Below are positions 5,145 to 6,744 of a DNA stretch of 6,744 nt, in pieces (the stretch's first letter is position 1; each line of letters starts with the position of its first letter). The DNA comes from Bacteroidales bacterium (lineage in GTDB: Bacteria; Bacteroidota; Bacteroidia; Bacteroidales; WCHB1-69): the NCBI GenBank assembly GCA_024400715.1, contig JAKSMH010000057.1:1-6744 (forward strand), given 5' to 3'. The translations under genes and the position numbers were made by a program. The notes beneath the pieces are model-generated. The model had not been told where the DNA came from and did no database searches. It saw only the letters and a list, made by a program, of their open reading frames with translations.

Positions 5145-6744
5145 TTATCTTTCTGAATAATCCCTTTTAGTCTTGTAATGAGATTCTGACGAAGCGTGGC
5201 GAAGGCGGAATGGTGACAGTTGCTTTTTACAATTTTCAACCATAAAGTGAAGCCGGTTGAAGACGTTGGCTTCGGAGGTGCCGCTGTCAAAGTCCAAGAA
5301 AAGCAGGCTGAGTTGCGGATAAACCTGTTTGATTTTTTTCTCCACGCCTTTGGAGATAATGTGGTTAGCTATGCAGCCAAAAGGTTGCAAACTGATGATG
5401 TTTTGAATGCCGTTTTCTGCCAAATGGCAGATTTCCCCAGGCAGAAACCAGCCCTCGCCAAAGTCCCCCGCCATATTGACCACTTGTTCCGCTAACTTGG
5501 CATCTTCAAAAATGGGCGTGAGCGGCCGGTAAAACGGAAAGTCCGAGCAAATCTGGTTGAATTGCTGAATCTGCTTAAATAAACGCTTGTAAACCCAATC
5601 ATTGATCCATTGGGGAAACCGCACTTCTTTGATGTGAAGCTGTCGGTTGATGTGGTTGTTGGCAAATCCGGTCGTGAGGAATCCGATGAAGGCGGGCGGA
5701 ACCACTTCCACGCCGTGCTCCTCCAACCACTTTACCACGAATTTATTGCTAAATCCGTTGTATTTGACGTAGATTTCCCCTACCAGACCAATCGCAGGAA
5801 CTTTTTTCTCGCGATCCGCGGCTGAGCTAAATTCTTGTACGGCTTCTGCTAATAATTTTAATAATCCATTGCTATTATTGGCTTCAATAATGGGAAAGGC
5901 CTTTTCTGTGTATTTTTTTCTTAGGATTTTGACAGATCCAGGCACTTTTTCACGAACAACGGCGGCGTGGTATAGTTTGGATAGACAGTCGGCATAGAGT
6001 ATGGTGTGTAGGGTAAGCTTGAGAATCTTTTTCCAGGGAATGGTAAATCCCGGCTGCGCTGCCGACACCGATGCGCTTAATGCCAACGAAATGACCGGAA
6101 TTTCCTGTAATCCCGCATTGACGAAGGCGTTCTTAATCAAAGAATAATGGTTGGACGCACGACATTGTCCCCCTGTCTGCGTTATGACGACGGCCGTTTC
6201 TTTCGGGTCAAATTGACCTTCCAATAGGGCTTTCATAATACTTCCAACGACGATGGTGGCAGGATAACACACCTCGTTGTTGGCATATTTTAAGCCAATT
6301 TCGGCGGCTTCCTGATTGCCGGTGGGAAGATTGATGAGTTTGTATCCAGCAACTTTGAAAACGGAAGGAAAAAATTCAGAATATCCTTCGGCAAAGTAGG
6401 GCGCAATCAATGTTCGATATCGTTCTTTTGCAGTAAAGGTCTTGGTCGTGACGTAAGGTGCCGGCTCTGCCTTTTTACTAAGGCACCTCGTGGGTTCTTG
6501 GGTGCTGCCATTCCCTTCGTTATTCCCTTCAACCGATTCCACCAGCGAACGAACCCTCAAACGCAGCGAACCGATATTGTTGACATCATCGATTTTCAGA
6601 ATGGTGTGGTTTTTGTGAAAACGCTTCAAAATGGTGTTGACTTCGTCTAGGATGAAGGCATCCGGACCGCAACCAAAAGAGGTGAGCTGTACGAAATGAA
6701 GTTTCGAATATTCGTGATTGCCAACAAAATAGGACGCTTTGAAG
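5145..6744 (-). CDS. Acyl-CoA dehydratase activase-related protein (DUF2229 region), C-terminal part (runs off the right edge)
   Basis: The last 532 residues of a large protein of the 2-hydroxyglutaryl/2-hydroxyacyl-CoA dehydratase activase group are visible. In Bacteroidota these are often about 1400 residues: N-terminal BadF/BcrA-type ASKHA ATPase domains, then DUF2229 and a dehydratase-like part. The frame is open to the right edge and reads SFGCGPDAF (visible residues 22-30) well before the TTG at 6629, so that TTG is internal. Conserved cysteines suited to an Fe-S cluster or redox role are Cys25 (FGCGPD), Cys159 (NEVCYPA), Cys194 (TQTGGQCRASN) and Cys457 (QPFGCIANHI). A low-complexity N/G/E/S-rich linker (about 72-98) separates the first block from the rest. 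The family is thought to couple ATP hydrolysis to electron transfer into radical dehydratases, as in anaerobic amino-acid fermentation; the true substrate of this fused form is not known. The gene ends just before the palindrome array. It appears intact within the window. Confidence 0.88.
   Translation of the reverse strand, partial: FKASYFVGNHEYSKLHFVQLTSFGCGPDAFILDEVNTILKRFHKNHTILKIDDVNNIGSLRLRVRSLVESVEGNNEGNGSTQEPTRCLSKKAEPAPYVTTKTFTAKERYRTLIAPYFAEGYSEFFPSVFKVAGYKLINLPTGNQEAAEIGLKYANNEVCYPATIVVGSIMKALLEGQFDPKETAVVITQTGGQCRASNHYSLIKNAFVNAGLQEIPVISLALSASVSAAQPGFTIPWKKILKLTLHTILYADCLSKLYHAAVVREKVPGSVKILRKKYTEKAFPIIEANNSNGLLKLLAEAVQEFSSAADREKKVPAIGLVGEIYVKYNGFSNKFVVKWLEEHGVEVVPPAFIGFLTTGFANNHINRQLHIKEVRFPQWINDWVYKRLFKQIQQFNQICSDFPFYRPLTPIFEDAKLAEQVVNMAGDFGEGWFLPGEICHLAENGIQNIISLQPFGCIANHIISKGVEKKIKQVYPQLSLLFLDFDSGTSEANVFNRLHFMVENCKKQLSPFRLRHASSESHYKTKRDYSER

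Overview
The window looks like a chromosomal segment from the phylum Bacteroidota, most likely an anaerobic member of the Bacteroidales. Three things point there. The promoters fit the Bacteroidota sigma factor (a TAnnTTTG -7 box, in two cases with a TTG about 18-19 bp upstream). Start codons lack strong Shine-Dalgarno sequences and have AT-rich leaders. The gene content also fits: a secreted GH20 hexosaminidase, a DUF234-type ATPase and a large 2-hydroxyacyl-CoA dehydratase activase-like protein. Every gene I can support lies on the minus strand, so transcription runs from the right edge to the left.

Layout in transcription order. (1) 6744-5145: the C-terminal part of an acyl-CoA dehydratase activase-related protein (DUF2229 region). 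Its start lies beyond the right edge; the frame stays open to the last bases and a conserved SFGCGPDAF block sits upstream of any internal start. (2) 5144-4958: a 187-bp intergenic region holding three palindromes at a regular 53-bp period, each with TCGTCCGTAA-type arms and a related 17-18-nt A/T-rich loop. (3) 4933-3476: an AAA/STAND-like ATPase joined to a winged-helix region and a PD-(D/E)XK nuclease-like C-terminus. Its promoter lies at the left edge of the palindrome array. (4) 3408-1747 and 1740-721: a secreted GH20 beta-N-acetylhexosaminidase and, 6 bp downstream, a secreted alpha/beta-hydrolase with a C-terminal LysM domain. These two probably form one operon for processing an N-acetylhexosamine-containing glycan in the periplasm or at the cell surface. 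(5) 588-1: the first 196 codons of pheT, preceded by a good Bacteroidota promoter; the rest lies beyond the left edge.

The genes do not form a single pathway. pheT is housekeeping, the GH20/LysM-esterase pair is a plausible functional unit, and the CoA-activase is an unrelated neighbour. The structure least explained by ordinary gene content is the palindrome array between the activase and the ATPase-nuclease. Its extended outer arm runs into the ATPase promoter, which makes it a candidate operator, RNA structure or mobile intergenic repeat. No RNA genes, insertion sequences or CRISPR arrays were found, and no gene-free stretch exceeds 300 bp.
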